Assembly: GCF_004114935.1 (NCBI RefSeq)
Contig: NZ_CP022221.1
Coordinates: 3,307,001 to 3,371,000, forward strand
Reading direction: 5' to 3'
DNA: 64,000 bases
Source of the DNA: Bradyrhizobium zhanjiangense
Lineage (GTDB): Bacteria > Pseudomonadota > Alphaproteobacteria > Rhizobiales > Xanthobacteraceae
Shown: positions 10,681-19,182 of the stretch, one piece after another
Layout of the letters: each line of letters opens with the position of its first letter
Position numbering within the stretch: position 1 is the stretch's first letter
Translations under genes and position numbers: made by a program
Notes under the pieces: generated by a model
The model's input: the letters and a program-made list of their open reading frames with translations, nothing else
Told to the model about the DNA's origin: nothing
The model's database searches: none

Positions 10681-10890
10681 GTGGTCCTTCCTCTTGTCTG
10701 CGACGTTGAAGGCAGGCCTTCCACCGTTGTCCGACGCAATGGTCACGACGAGAACGATCCCATTTTCGAGATCATCGACCACAGCGATGACGACGCGTCC
10801 TGGCCGGGTGTTGTTGTTGAAAAGAACGATGTCCCTGTCGTGGAGCCGAAAGTACGGAAGAACGATATGGACGACGATATTCCGTTCTGA
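10681..10890 (+). CDS. Small acidic protein with an SSB-like C-terminal tip
   Basis: A GTG start 7 bases after ggag gives 69 residues. The protein is rich in Asp and Val and ends with NDMDDDIPF. An acidic tail finishing Asp-Asp-Asp-Ile-Pro-Phe is the hallmark of single-stranded DNA-binding proteins, where it recruits repair and replication partners. No OB-fold is visible in front of it, so this is either a truncated SSB-like gene or a small protein that mimics the tail. An IS remnant begins immediately downstream. Confidence 0.4.
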   Translation: MVLPLVCDVEGRPSTVVRRNGHDENDPIFEIIDHSDDDASWPGVVVEKNDVPVVEPKVRKNDMDDDIPF

Positions 10891-10892
10891 GT

Positions 10893-11222
10893 GTCCGCAC
10901 CGGCGCAGTCAGGCGCCGCTCCGATCGGATGCCGAAGCAGTAACCGATCAGGAGCATCCGGATCATCAGCTCGGGATCGATCGAAGGTCGACCGATGCTG
11001 CTGTAGAAAGGCGCCAGGTCCCGCCGGACCTGTTCAAGATCGACAAACCTGTCAATCAACCGCAGCAAGTGATCAGTCGGGATATGTCTTTCGAGCGAGA
11101 ACTCATAGAACAACGTGGCCTGTTCGACTTGCCGATGCCCCATCATGATCTTCAGTCCTGCCAATTAGACAGACTGAATCACTGATATCTCTGCGTCGCA
11201 ACAGCCGCCTTTTTCAACAGAA
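10893..11222 (-). mobile_element. IS1182-like transposase remnant with one IS end
   Basis: From ATG 11146 the frame reads like the first 80 residues of an IS1182/IS5-type DDE transposase with a DUF772 N-terminal domain: EFSLERHIPTDHLLRLIDRF, then SSIGRPSIDPELMIRMLLI and YCFGIRSERRL. Homology stops near 10910 and unrelated sequence follows, so the catalytic part is lost. Upstream, ctgttgaaaaaggcggctgt (minus strand, ending at 11220) looks like the outer end of the element. It is inactive. Confidence 0.75.
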
Positions 11223-11308
11223 TCGGCCAATTGCATAAGTTTCACCCACCCGGGAGCTAAGGGGCGCTCGCGCGCGATCTCGCGCCTCCATAAGGTACTT
11301 TTCGATTG

Positions 11309-11410
11309 TTAGGTCGGCGAGCCTGCGTTGAGAAGCTGCGATACGGCCGTGACCAATTGCGCCGGGGCAAAGGGCTTTTTCAGCAGAATGCTGTTCGGCA
11401 CGCCCTCCGT
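11309..11410 (-). pseudogene. Response-regulator receiver domain, C-terminal scrap
   Basis: On the minus strand the frame ending at the TAA of 11309 reads EGVPNSILLKKPFAPAQL and then VTAVSQLLNAGSPT. This is the last helix region of a receiver domain with its conserved Lys-Pro-Phe. An in-frame stop just upstream and missing N-terminal sequence show it is only a fragment. An intact single-domain receiver is encoded 250 bases away on the other strand. Confidence 0.45.
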
Positions 11411-11649
11411 TGTCTATGACTGGCGCTGCTGCCGAGGAGTGGGCTCGGAAGTTGCGCGCTTCGTCAGGCAAATCGATGATGGGCAAAATCTGGCAGCTCC
11501 CCCTCCGCGTAATCGGTTGAAACGAAACGGTTCCGTCGAACTCCGTAACGCGATCCGGGCGGAAAGTTCAAAAGTGAACATTAGTCGGGGAACGATCGGG
11601 CAGTGCCGTCCTTTGTACTGTGGCAGTCCTTCTTCCATGGGGGCGTGCC

Positions 11650-12024
11650 ATGAATGATTGCGACAACAAGCTAAACGGTTGCCGTGTTCTCATCGTCGAG
11701 GACGAGTATTTTCTGGCGAACGATCTGGAAGTAGCGCTCAAATCCCATGGCGCGAGTATCATTGGACCCTTTGGTGACTTTGATGCAGCGTACCGCCGAG
11801 CCGCACGCGATCACTTCGACGTCGCCATCATCGACATCAATCTCCACAATAGGGCGGCTTATCCCATCGCAGACGAACTGATCCGGCAGGGCGTACCCTT
11901 TGTCTTCTATACTGGATACGGCGGCGAAATCATCCCGGAGCGCTTTGTGGGGGTGAAACTGTGGCAGAAGCCTTTCGATCCGCTAGAACTCGTTGAGGAT
12001 ATCGGGCGGCTGTGTCGGCGATGA
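11650..12024 (+). CDS. Single-domain response regulator (receiver only)
   Basis: ATG 11650 gives 124 residues forming one CheY-like receiver with no output domain. Visible features are the acidic pocket VEDE, the phospho-acceptor aspartate in IIDINLHN, the threonine switch in VPFVFYTGYGG and the lysine in KLWQKPFDP. Such proteins pass phosphate to, or draw it from, histidine kinases, and in alphaproteobacteria several tune the general stress response. No kinase gene is in the window. A NepR-like small protein is encoded just downstream on the opposite strand. The ribosome-binding site is weak. Confidence 0.88.
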   Translation: MNDCDNKLNGCRVLIVEDEYFLANDLEVALKSHGASIIGPFGDFDAAYRRAARDHFDVAIIDINLHNRAAYPIADELIRQGVPFVFYTGYGGEIIPERFVGVKLWQKPFDPLELVEDIGRLCRR

Positions 12025-12221
12025 TCGTTCAGGCCGAGCATCGTGCGGTGTCGCATCAGCGCGGTCGTCGTCTGTCCGACTTGGGTCAAAATCGGCGGTC
12101 CTGACCGCTGCAATCAGTTTCCGCTCCACGCCCGACAGCCGACACCCCAACGACCATTCCGCTGGGCGGTGATGGGCCAACAGGAGACATTCGCAGTAAG
12201 AGGCCGCCAGCTGAGGCGGCC

Positions 12222-12413
12222 TTACTTCTTTCGGGATCGCTCCAGTATCTCAAGGACCTTGCCGGATCGGTCCAAGACCAGCGTGCTTTTTGCCAGCGTC
12301 ATGTAACTGTCCGCCAGCATCTGAAGCTGGTAACGAGAATGCGAGTCAGAAGCCTCTTCGGCCGCTCTGCTGTAATGGGCCGCTAGTTGCGCAAATTCGT
12401 CCGGCATCATCAT
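12222..12413 (-). CDS. Small helical hypothetical protein
   Basis: The product has 63 residues, mostly helical, starting MMMPDEFAQLAAHYSRAAEE, with a second helix LQMLADSYMTLAKS. It overlaps the stop of the upstream gene (12410-12628) by four bases (ATGA), which is strong evidence for translational coupling. The family is not named, but the composition resembles short Bradyrhizobium proteins of unknown role. Confidence 0.65.
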   Translation of the reverse strand: MMMPDEFAQLAAHYSRAAEEASDSHSRYQLQMLADSYMTLAKSTLVLDRSGKVLEILERSRKK

Positions 12414-12628
12414 GGCCGGGCGTGAAGGAAACGGTCAGCGGGCGCGCCGACGCCATCAATTTGAACACGCTCCTGCTTGCGCAATTCATTGACTAGACGT
12501 TCGAGGTAGGGCGGCAGAGGCGAGGCTTCGAGAAATAAGTCCTCTTGCAACCTGTTACCCACCTCGTCGCAAATCGACTGGGCAGTCAGACGTTCGATGT
12601 GGTCCGATGCTCGACTGGTCGGTTCCAT
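12410..12628 (-). CDS. Small protein resembling anti-sigma factor NepR
   Basis: ATG 12628 gives 72 residues. Residues about 20-55 read ICDEVGNRLQEDLFLEASPL then PPYLERLVNELRKQE. The spacing of G, L/R, a central Pro and a final amphipathic helix resembles NepR (pattern IGxxLRxxY, about nine residues, PxxFLxLLxxLxxxE). NepR proteins hold the EcfG sigma factor until a PhyR-type regulator removes them. The match is by eye and weak. A second protein of the same type is encoded at 13532-13837. It is coupled to a 63-residue gene by a four-base overlap. Confidence 0.5.
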   Translation of the reverse strand: MEPTSRASDHIERLTAQSICDEVGNRLQEDLFLEASPLPPYLERLVNELRKQERVQIDGVGAPADRFLHARP

Positions 12629-13531
12629 ATCGCGACCTTTCGATTTTGGCCCCACGATTCACTTAAGTTTCAGGGGTGAAGAATGTTTCGCGTAGCTTCG
12701 AAGGATGCCGATGGTTCCAACGGAACGAAAGCTCAACCCAAATCGAACCTGGCGCAGCCTTTATAGAGCAGCATTCCGTAGGGACGAGCCTTCGCGATGT
12801 GCGTCAGGCTTATTGCCATCGTCAGCGCTGGTGCCAGTACCGCGCCGAGTTAGTGAAGCTCTAGGCGCGCGACTTTCAACACGTTCAGAATGTCTGTTCC
12901 GGATCAAAATGCGAAGAACTCAGGCTGAGCACATGAAGTCCGCTACGGTCCACTGAGCCGACCTCATGAGTGTGCAGCCACATCAACGCTGGCGCTCGTC
13001 TCAGTCCGAGTTTGTATGAACAGATTGGCGGCCCCGGTTGTGGGTTATCCCATGATAAACAGATCGACGGGCAAGCTGATCAGCGAGGTCGCCGAGACTT
13101 CTCTTACCGAAGCGACCGCCACTTGCTCTTTGCCCCGGTAAATGGGGTAGGAGCCGTTTACCGGGCTTTACGCAAGCCGGGGGTGGCTCCCTAGCCCGCG
13201 CCGGGAAAGCCAATCAGCGACCCCTTACGGCCCGAGCCGTTGGAGGTCCGTCGTGGTCAGCGCGATGTCTGCGAGGGGCGATCCCCTTTCGCCACGTCCT
13301 CCGCCGCGTCGCCGCACCGCTGCCGCGCGCTCTTGGGCACAGTCTTGGCGGAGTAACGAGAGGAACATGGCGCGATCCCGCCGAGAAAGCACCCGCCAAG
13401 CTCCTGCCAAGCCCGTTCTAACTCGCTCATCGGCCCTATCCCGTTGAATTAGCGATATTACCGGATGCAGCAAAATCGGAAAAGTTCGGGGCCAAATACG
13501 CCAAACGGGGGCCGTCGCGCGTCCCCGCGCC
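12629..13531. other. Degraded intergenic DNA between two NepR-like genes
   Basis: No supported gene is seen in these 900 bases. There are short frames with plausible starts: 27 codons from ATG 12682 after aggggtg, 29 codons from ATG 13052, and a minus-strand frame near 13430 starting MSELERAWQEL that would need a frameshift to continue. I take them as remnants or noise. Confidence 0.35.
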
Positions 13532-13837
13532 TCAAGGCCCGTTTCGAAGGATCCGCCAAAGCGCCGACACAAATTTCGAGAGTAGCCGGGATGGGTAAGC
13601 ATCGTCCTGGCGATCCGGCGCGGCCGACGGCGCGCCGCCATCTAATTCGGTCAGCCGCTCCACCATGCCTTGCAGTCGCAACGGTAGCGGAGTGAGATCG
13701 TCCGCGAGCGTCCCGCGAAGCCGCCGGCCGATTTCGTCGCAGATCGCCCGGAGATGCTCCGGCTCTAAGTCGGAGGGTGAACCATGGGCGCGAGTTGGAG
13801 GGCTGTCCGCCACGGCTGCGACCGTTCTGGATTGCAC
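13532..13837 (-). CDS. Second NepR-like small protein
   Basis: A GTG start 4 bases after gcaggga gives 101 residues. The core, about residues 28-65, reads LRAICDEIGRRLRGTLADDL then TPLPLRLQGMVERLTELD. It aligns with the core of the 12410-12628 protein (ICDEVGNRL, then the Pro-Leu-Pro centre and a final amphipathic helix). The C-terminal part differs (PSRLLSKFVSALWRILR). The pair is therefore paralogous. Anti-sigma function is an inference from similarity to NepR. No ecfG-type sigma gene lies in the window. Confidence 0.5.
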   Translation of the reverse strand: MQSRTVAAVADSPPTRAHGSPSDLEPEHLRAICDEIGRRLRGTLADDLTPLPLRLQGMVERLTELDGGAPSAAPDRQDDAYPSRLLSKFVSALWRILRNGP

Positions 13838-13976
13838 AGCTTCCCTGCCGCCTTAAACGCGTACGACCCTTCGTTGCTCCTACGAGGCTGTTCTTTTGTT
13901 CGTGATCTCGAACCGAGCTACCGGTGCTATCAATCCGTGATAGGCTTCCGGCCAGAGACGATGCCGGAGAGCGGCC

Positions 13977-14275
13977 ATGCCGAAGGCTTACGTGATCGCT
14001 GAGCACCTCATCACCGAGCCCGCCGTATTCGAGGAGTACCGGGTCAAGGTCGGGCCGATGATCGAAAAATATGGCGGGCATTATCTGACCAAGGGCGGCG
14101 CGCATCAATTCCCGAAGGCGGTCACTGGGAGCCAGACCGCGTGGTGATCATCGAGTTCCCCGACAAGCAATCGCTCGACGCGTGGTACAACTCGCCAGAG
14201 TATCAGCCACTCGTAAAATTACGCAAAGAGAGCACGAGTGATCTCGATATGCTAATCACGCTTGAGGGCGTGTAG
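13977..14275 (+). pseudogene. DUF1330 protein gene broken by a one-base deletion
   Basis: From ATG 13977 the frame reads MPKAYVIAEHLITEPAVFEE and EKYGGHYLTKGGAHQFP, the N-terminal half of a DUF1330 (dimeric ferredoxin-fold) protein, then hits a stop. The other half, HWEPDRVVIIEFPDKQSLDA through WYNSPEYQPL to a stop at 14273, continues in the next frame. The total length is one base short of a multiple of three, and adding one G in the cccgaaggcgg segment near 14111-14121 joins the halves. Confidence 0.8.
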
Positions 14276-14513
14276 CCGCCGCAATCGGTACAGTGGAATT
14301 CGAAGTTGAAGTGATATTGATCAGGACAGTTCGGAATTTGCTGATAATCTCTGATCGAGATCGATAGCACGGGTACGGTTCGCCCGTTGCCGCTCTAGGC
14401 CTTTTCGAAGATGGAAAAAGTAGCTCTCGATATTGCGGGTATCGATTGGCTAGGTCTGTCAGCGTGCCGCCTCCGTTTGACAGGTATCTGGCCAATTTCA
14501 GAGACCATTGTCT

Positions 14514-14666
14514 TCAGAGGCCATTGTCGTCTCGCGTGTTCGTCCACCTCGTCGGTCGGTCGCTGCCTTCGTGGAATTCACCGTGTCGAAGCAGCCATGC
14601 GAGTGGCGTGCGCCTCTGCATCGTCACTGACAACTGCCAGCCTGCGATAATGTCGTCGTTGGACAT
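14514..14666 (-). CDS. Short hypothetical protein
   Basis: This 50-codon frame has an ATG start and starts MSNDDIIAGWQLSVTMQRR. Trp, His and Arg content and the layout resemble small rhizobial proteins of unknown function. No good ribosome-binding site is visible, so it may be a remnant. The rest of 14276-14774 shows nothing else I can support. Confidence 0.35.
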   Translation of the reverse strand: MSNDDIIAGWQLSVTMQRRTPLAWLLRHGEFHEGSDRPTRWTNTRDDNGL

Positions 14667-14774
14667 GGGGGTCTGTCGCGCTGATCACTACGCCGTGCTC
14701 GGACCGACGCCGGTCTACTGCCGGTGGTGGACGTTGGACAACGCTGCCGGGGATTGCGGCTCACTGTTCGCGGG

Positions 14775-15122
14775 TCAGGGTCGTAACTTCCGCTTCCAAG
14801 GTGGTTGCGGCACGGCAGAGTGGACGCTTCGAGGCTCGATCGGCGGTGGAACGCCCAATGGGCGGCTGTCCTTGATCCGTTGGAGTTCTTCCTCTTCCTC
14901 TCGTTCCATTTGGTCGAAAGCCCGATGCAGGCGCGCATTCTCTTCGAATTCCCTGTCTTGCTCGGCTTGCCATTTTGCGAGTTCGACTGGGTCCTCCGGA
15001 TCGGCACACCCGTTCCTGCGCATTTCTTCGACCCATTCGTCGAACTGCGCCATTCGCTCAAGGTCTTCTTCCACCTGGCGCAGGTCTCTGAGTATCCGCC
15101 CGGTCCTTGGTTTGTCGTTCAT
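14775..15122 (-). CDS. Coiled-coil acidic hypothetical protein
   Basis: ATG 15122 follows a strong agaggggg site and gives 115 residues. A long charged coiled coil (about residues 10-85, with VEEDLERMAQFDEWVEEMRR and DQMEREEEEELQRI) is followed by a Pro-rich basic tail. It sits exactly where the neighbouring integrase remnant loses its catalytic domain, so it came in with, or after, the event that truncated the integrase. The family is not recognised. Confidence 0.6.
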   Translation of the reverse strand: MNDKPRTGRILRDLRQVEEDLERMAQFDEWVEEMRRNGCADPEDPVELAKWQAEQDREFEENARLHRAFDQMEREEEEELQRIKDSRPLGVPPPIEPRSVHSAVPQPPWKRKLRP

Positions 15123-15827
15123 TGAGTGCCCCCTCTTCGGGGTCGAGCGGCTCCAGATCACTGCAAGGGTTGGCGGTGATGTACTCGCGCTGCAACGCCC
15201 ACCGGAACATGCCCGATGCCGCCTTGCGCATGTGACGCGCATTGCTGACCGACGGCTTGCCGCCGTGCCGACCCGCTACAATATCGTCCGACAAAGCCTG
15301 AATGTCGCCTCGGGTGACGTCGGCTGCGATCTTCCGGCCGAGCTTCGAGCCGATGAGGCGGCGCAGATGGCTCGCGGTGTTTTCCCAACTTTCCAGCCGG
15401 GGCCGCATCTCGCCGTCCGGCTTCTTGACTGGCGTTTTCATCCAGTCGATCCGCTCCTCGATGATCTCATTGACGGTCTTGCCCCGCTTCGCCTGCCGAT
15501 CTTTTCGGTCGCGGAAGTCTCGGCAATCGCGTCGCCGCCCATGCCCTTGAGGCCATAGACCTTGCTCCGGGCGTCCTCGACGGTGAAGGTCTCGGGGTTA
15601 TAGAGGCCGAGCCAGCCGGTGCGCTGCTTACCGGTCGCCCGATCGGTGAACTTGACGGAAAAGGTCGCCACGCCAGCCGTTGTGATGCTGACATAGAGGC
15701 CGGGGCATTTGCGATCGTAGAACTTGACCCGTTTGGGCACCCGTCTTTCGCAAAGGCGGTTGGTCAGGATGACGCTGCCGTTGCGGGCGCGCTTGCCAGC
15801 GGGGGCGGCGGTGATGGTAGTATCCAT
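15123..15827 (-). pseudogene. Tyrosine integrase remnant (frameshifted, truncated)
   Basis: From ATG 15827 the frame encodes an Arm-type N-terminal domain (DUF4102-like: SVILTNRLCERRVPKRVKFY and ATFSVKFTDRATGKQR). A one-base deletion near 15500-15506 shifts the frame. The continuation reads KRGKTVNEIIEERIDWMKTP and then the core-binding domain (LIGSKLGRKIAADVTRGDIQ, GMFRWALQREYITANP). Homology stops at about 15130, before any of the R-H-R-Y catalytic residues. It cannot catalyse recombination and marks an old integration event distinct from the intact integrase at 35296-36543. Confidence 0.8.
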
Positions 15828-16453
15828 TTCGGTTTCGGCTCCTAAGGCTTGGGACCAAAGGGCTCGGCTTTGGGGCTTTCAGTTTGTCGTGCGGACGCTG
15901 AAAGGCTTAGGGCCGGGCCCTAGTTTTGACGAAGCCCGCCGAAGCGCCCCGATGCCAAAATATAGACGTGTGGTCCTGGCCGTCGTTGCTACGGTCAAGC
16001 CCTGGCGGATGCGGCATTGGCGTCAACCGGCGCAGTGTCCGTGACTTTCGCTGGGGTGAGGGAGGCCAAAGGGAATTCGGCTCCCGGGAGAGCGCGGCAT
16101 AAGCCGTCAAACCACTGCGCAGGGATTGTAAAGGCCAAAATAGCGCAATAAAATCAATGCATAAGCGGGCTTGTGTCCACCGTTGTGTCGCGATCTCGGG
16201 AAGGTGCTGTTTCCAAGGAATTTTTCGAAGAGTGATGGCCTCGCGGGAAGCCCCGTATTTTCCCGGATAGGCCAAAGTCGGGAAGTGGACAGACCCGCGC
16301 CCGCAGTGTCAGCGACAATGACAATGTTTCATACCGTAATGTTATTGGCTGGCGCTCAGGCCCGGTAGTCGTAGGGTTGCGACTGCCGGGCCTGATTTGC
16401 TTTCGCTGTGACGTAGATCAACCGGCCGTTCCGGCGGCGCTCTACAAGAGCAG
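15828..16453. other. Non-coding stretch upstream of the integrase remnant
   Basis: No supported gene is seen. The region would have held the attachment site and promoter of the element whose integrase lies at 15123-15827. I searched for a tRNA 3' end and saw none. Only short frames without ribosome-binding sites are present. Confidence 0.35.
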
Positions 16454-16669
16454 ATGGACCGCACCATGTTCCAACAGCATCTCGCGATGGCCGAGCGACA
16501 TGTCGCTCTCAGTGAGAAGCACCTGTTGAAGCAAGAAGCTCTGATCGCGGAGCTGGACCGCGATGGCCACGATACGGCTGATGCTGTGGAGCTCCTTGCC
16601 ACCATGCGCGCGACACAGCGGCTGCACCTTCAGGATCGCGACCGGCTGTTGACAGAGTTGGAGCGTTAG
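16454..16669 (+). CDS. Small coiled-coil hypothetical protein
   Basis: The product has 71 residues and is almost entirely one amphipathic helix, starting MDRTMFQQHLAMAERHVALS. Glu, Leu and His recur with heptad-like spacing. An alternative ATG lies at 16466. The family is unnamed but its composition is common among short Bradyrhizobium proteins. It stands alone. Confidence 0.6.
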   Translation: MDRTMFQQHLAMAERHVALSEKHLLKQEALIAELDRDGHDTADAVELLATMRATQRLHLQDRDRLLTELER

Positions 16670-16838
16670 GCCCGACGCTTGCGGCGGGAAGTCCGCCCAG
16701 CTCATTGCGATGATCCGGACCGCCGGTCGGCACTTCATCCGCCTTATCCACAAGCGCCTCCGTAATCCTCCGGCTCCACACTACCCTGCATTGTGCCATG
16801 GTCGTGCTTCCCGATTCGTCAGAGAAGGACAAGCGCGC

Positions 16839-17126
16839 ATGGCACTAAACGACGGTGAGATCGCAATTGTGTAGGGCATGTTGGTTCGCGGCGATAGGCA
16901 GCACGACATCGCAGCCTACTTCGGCATCAACGGTGGCCGCATCGGCGAAATTAGCACCGGCCAAACTGGCAGCAGCATCGCTGCAGCATCAGCAGAGGAC
17001 TTGCCACCGGCCGGCCCGTACATGGCTGGCCGCTCTGCGCTTCGCGCTCGCGACACGCTGACTGCGCTACGTGATCTCATCCAAGACGCGATCGACGATA
17101 TCGATTTGTATGAAAAGAACGATTGA
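16839..17126 (+). pseudogene. HTH-type small protein gene with an in-frame TAG
   Basis: ATG 16839 follows agaagga. The frame reads MALNDGEIAIV, a TAG at 16872-16874, then GMLVRGDRQHDIAAYFGING and GRIGEISTGQ. The stop falls inside what looks like a helix-turn-helix, where related proteins would have a lysine codon (AAG to TAG is one change). The rest stays open to 17126. Translation could restart at ATG 16878 and make an 82-residue fragment. Confidence 0.65.
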
Positions 17127-17154
17127 ATTCAATCAGTGTGGCGGAGGAGCACCT

Positions 17155-17796
17155 GTGCTAGAGCTAGTCTCAATAATACGCCCGTATCTCGAAGTCGCTT
17201 ACTTCCTTTCAGGAATTTTCATTCTGCTCGGACTATTTTTCGCATATCGGCAGCTAAACCTCCTCCGTCTAGACGTCGATCTTAGAAATGATCGGGCAGC
17301 GAAAGAAAGTGCAATCCGCGCCTGTGAGCGATATCTGAATTCTTACACTAAGAGAGCGAAACTTCTTCTCGATGAAAGAGAGGCCAAATCGCTTCCGGAC
17401 TACACTGGTCCAATTGGCGATTTTTCCAGCACCTCAATTCCGAATGAATTCAAACAGAGTGGCAGTCAAAAGCTATTGCTTGAGAATCTTCTTTCGGCTC
17501 TGAATGAACTAGAAGCAATTGCCACCTCATTTCGGACAGGGGTAGCTGACGAGAAGACGGGATTCGAAATTATTGGGCGGACGTTTTGTTCAACGGTCGA
17601 GCACCATTACGATGTCATCGCTCTCTGCCGCAATGATAAAGTGCACGGCTATTGGAGCGGGATAGTCGACGTCTACTCTATCTGGCGTCCTAGGTTAAAC
17701 AAAGCAGAAATGGAATTTGCAAAGAATCTGTTGGCGCAAGAAATCGATCGCCTCAAGGACTCAGAAATTCCTCCACTCGGACGGGATCGAACCTAG
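17155..17796 (+). CDS. Membrane-anchored protein, unknown
   Basis: GTG 17155 lies 7 bases after ggaggag and gives 213 residues. One N-terminal membrane helix (about residues 10-33, YLEVAYFLSGIFILLGLFFA) is followed by a cytoplasmic helical domain with charged coiled-coil segments (AKESAIRACERYLNSYTKRA). The architecture recalls DUF4760-type proteins, but I cannot confirm that. Base composition is visibly more AT-rich than neighbouring genes, a sign of recent transfer. Its 3' end overlaps a decayed minus-strand gene. It lies 380 bases upstream of a deoxyribosyltransferase-like gene on the same strand. Confidence 0.65.
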   Translation: MLELVSIIRPYLEVAYFLSGIFILLGLFFAYRQLNLLRLDVDLRNDRAAKESAIRACERYLNSYTKRAKLLLDEREAKSLPDYTGPIGDFSSTSIPNEFKQSGSQKLLLENLLSALNELEAIATSFRTGVADEKTGFEIIGRTFCSTVEHHYDVIALCRNDKVHGYWSGIVDVYSIWRPRLNKAEMEFAKNLLAQEIDRLKDSEIPPLGRDRT

Positions 17797-18005
17797 GCTC
17801 TCAACCCAACTCGCCTCTCCAGCTCTCGCCACAAAGCCCGCGCTTGCGGATGCCATGCCGCGCCACCGCTCTCCGGCGGATACTCGCTATCGCCTTCGTC
17901 GGGATTGATGACGGCGGGCCACATCCACGGCTTGAGCTGCAGCTCATCATGCAGCTCGCTGTGCAGCCGTCACCATTCGTCGCAGACCGGGCAGCGCTTG
18001 GTCAT
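17793..18005 (-). pseudogene. Cys-rich small protein gene with an in-frame TGA
   Basis: From ATG 18005 the minus strand reads MTKRCPVCDEW, a TGA at 17970-17972, then RLHSELHDELQLKPWMWPAV and INPDEGDSEYPPESGG to a TAG at 17793. The 71-codon frame is otherwise clean and has a CxxC motif. It reads like a short phage- or plasmid-associated protein inactivated by one nonsense change. Confidence 0.55.
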
Positions 18006-18176
18006 CACCTCGCAGACGCAGCCCACTGTCAGATTGATTGACAGTGGCTGGGAGTTTCAAGCACGAACTGCGGCATGTGCAGCGCGGAAAGAGCGAAGGG
18101 TTTCGCCTCTTGCGTGCTAACAGGGTTTGTTGGACACTTTCGGACTACACGCTTTCAGACACGAGATGAAGTTCAA

Positions 18177-19092
18177 ATGGTCGAACCTCCGTTCCTCTGC
18201 CCGCTTTGTGGTCGCCCTGCAAAGAACGATCGGATTGCACTTCGCGACGCCGACGTGATCACCTGTCAGCAATGTGGCCATTTCCAAATAAGCGGGTCTG
18301 CCGAAATCACAATTCGCAATGTGGATGGTAGACTGAAGCGCAAGATAGGGTTTTGGACACGAGATCAAAATGATCTCGGAGAAGACCTTCCTATGGTGAC
18401 AACATATACCGCGGATTCGGTGGCCAAGCTTCCGGATAAGACAGTCATAGAGCAGGCCGAGCGGCTACTTCATTTTGGCATTCGCGAGCAAAAGGATTTG
18501 GGCGGTCGCTTTCGCCTAAACACACCATTGATCGTCGGCTTGACCCACTCTCATTCCGACGGAGACGTTCAGGCGCTCGCCCGCTTCTTGCACGATAATG
18601 GATGGTTGGAGGAAGGCTACAACGGCGGGATTGCCCAAATATCGCCTCGGGGATTCATGCACGCGAGCGAGTCCCGTGTTTCTGAATCCGTCACCGGCTT
18701 CATTGCCATGTGGTTCGACAAATCCATGGACGTGGCCCGCGACCAAGGGCTCGACCCAGCAATTCGGGCGGCCGGTTACACGCCAGTCATCGTGAGCGGC
18801 GTTGAGCATATCAACAAGATCGACGATGAAATCGTCTCGCAAATCCGCAAGTCAAAATTTTTTGGTGGCGGACTTTACCGGCCATCGCGGAGGCGTCTAT
18901 TTCGAGGCAGGCTTTGCGATGGGGCTCGGCTTGCCGGTCTTTTGGACGTGTCGAAGAGACGATTTAGCCAACCTCCATTTTGATATTCGTCAGTACAATT
19001 GCATTGATTGGGTTGATACTACCGACCTTGCAGCGCGGCTCACACGACGCATTGAGGCCATCATCGGCCCAGGCCCTATAAAGTCCAAGTAG
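18177..19092 (+). pseudogene. Zinc-ribbon/deoxyribosyltransferase-like protein, frameshifted
   Basis: From ATG 18177 the frame has a zinc ribbon (FLCPLCGRPAKND, then ITCQQCGHFQ), a helical linker and the start of a nucleoside-deoxyribosyltransferase/TIR-like fold (FIAMWFDKSMDVA, VIVSGVEHINKIDDEI). At the six-T run 18858-18863 the frame is lost. With one T removed it continues KFLVADFTGHRGGVYFEAGF then AMGLGLPVFWTCRRDD to the stop at 19090. This includes the conserved Asp and the Glu of YFEAGFA that would bind the sugar. Repaired length is about 305 residues. Such folds hydrolyse nucleosides or NAD, some in phage defence. It is either a pseudogene, a phase-variable gene or a sequencing error. 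Confidence 0.72.
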
Positions 19093-19182
19093 ATCAATCA
19101 CTCCCAGCTCACACGCAGTCACGGTTGACGCTGATCCAAATGCACCGTTGCCCCCAGCGGATCGTCATGGCTACGGACGGCA

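Noticed and set aside
14446..15558. Open frame of 370 codons on the plus strand
   Set aside because: It covers the integrase remnant and coiled-coil gene on the other strand, and its translation is Ser/Arg/Cys-rich noise.
17770..17830. tRNA-like T-arm (ggttcgatcccg on the minus strand)
   Set aside because: The T-stem does not pair and there is no acceptor or anticodon arm; it lies in coding or formerly coding sequence.
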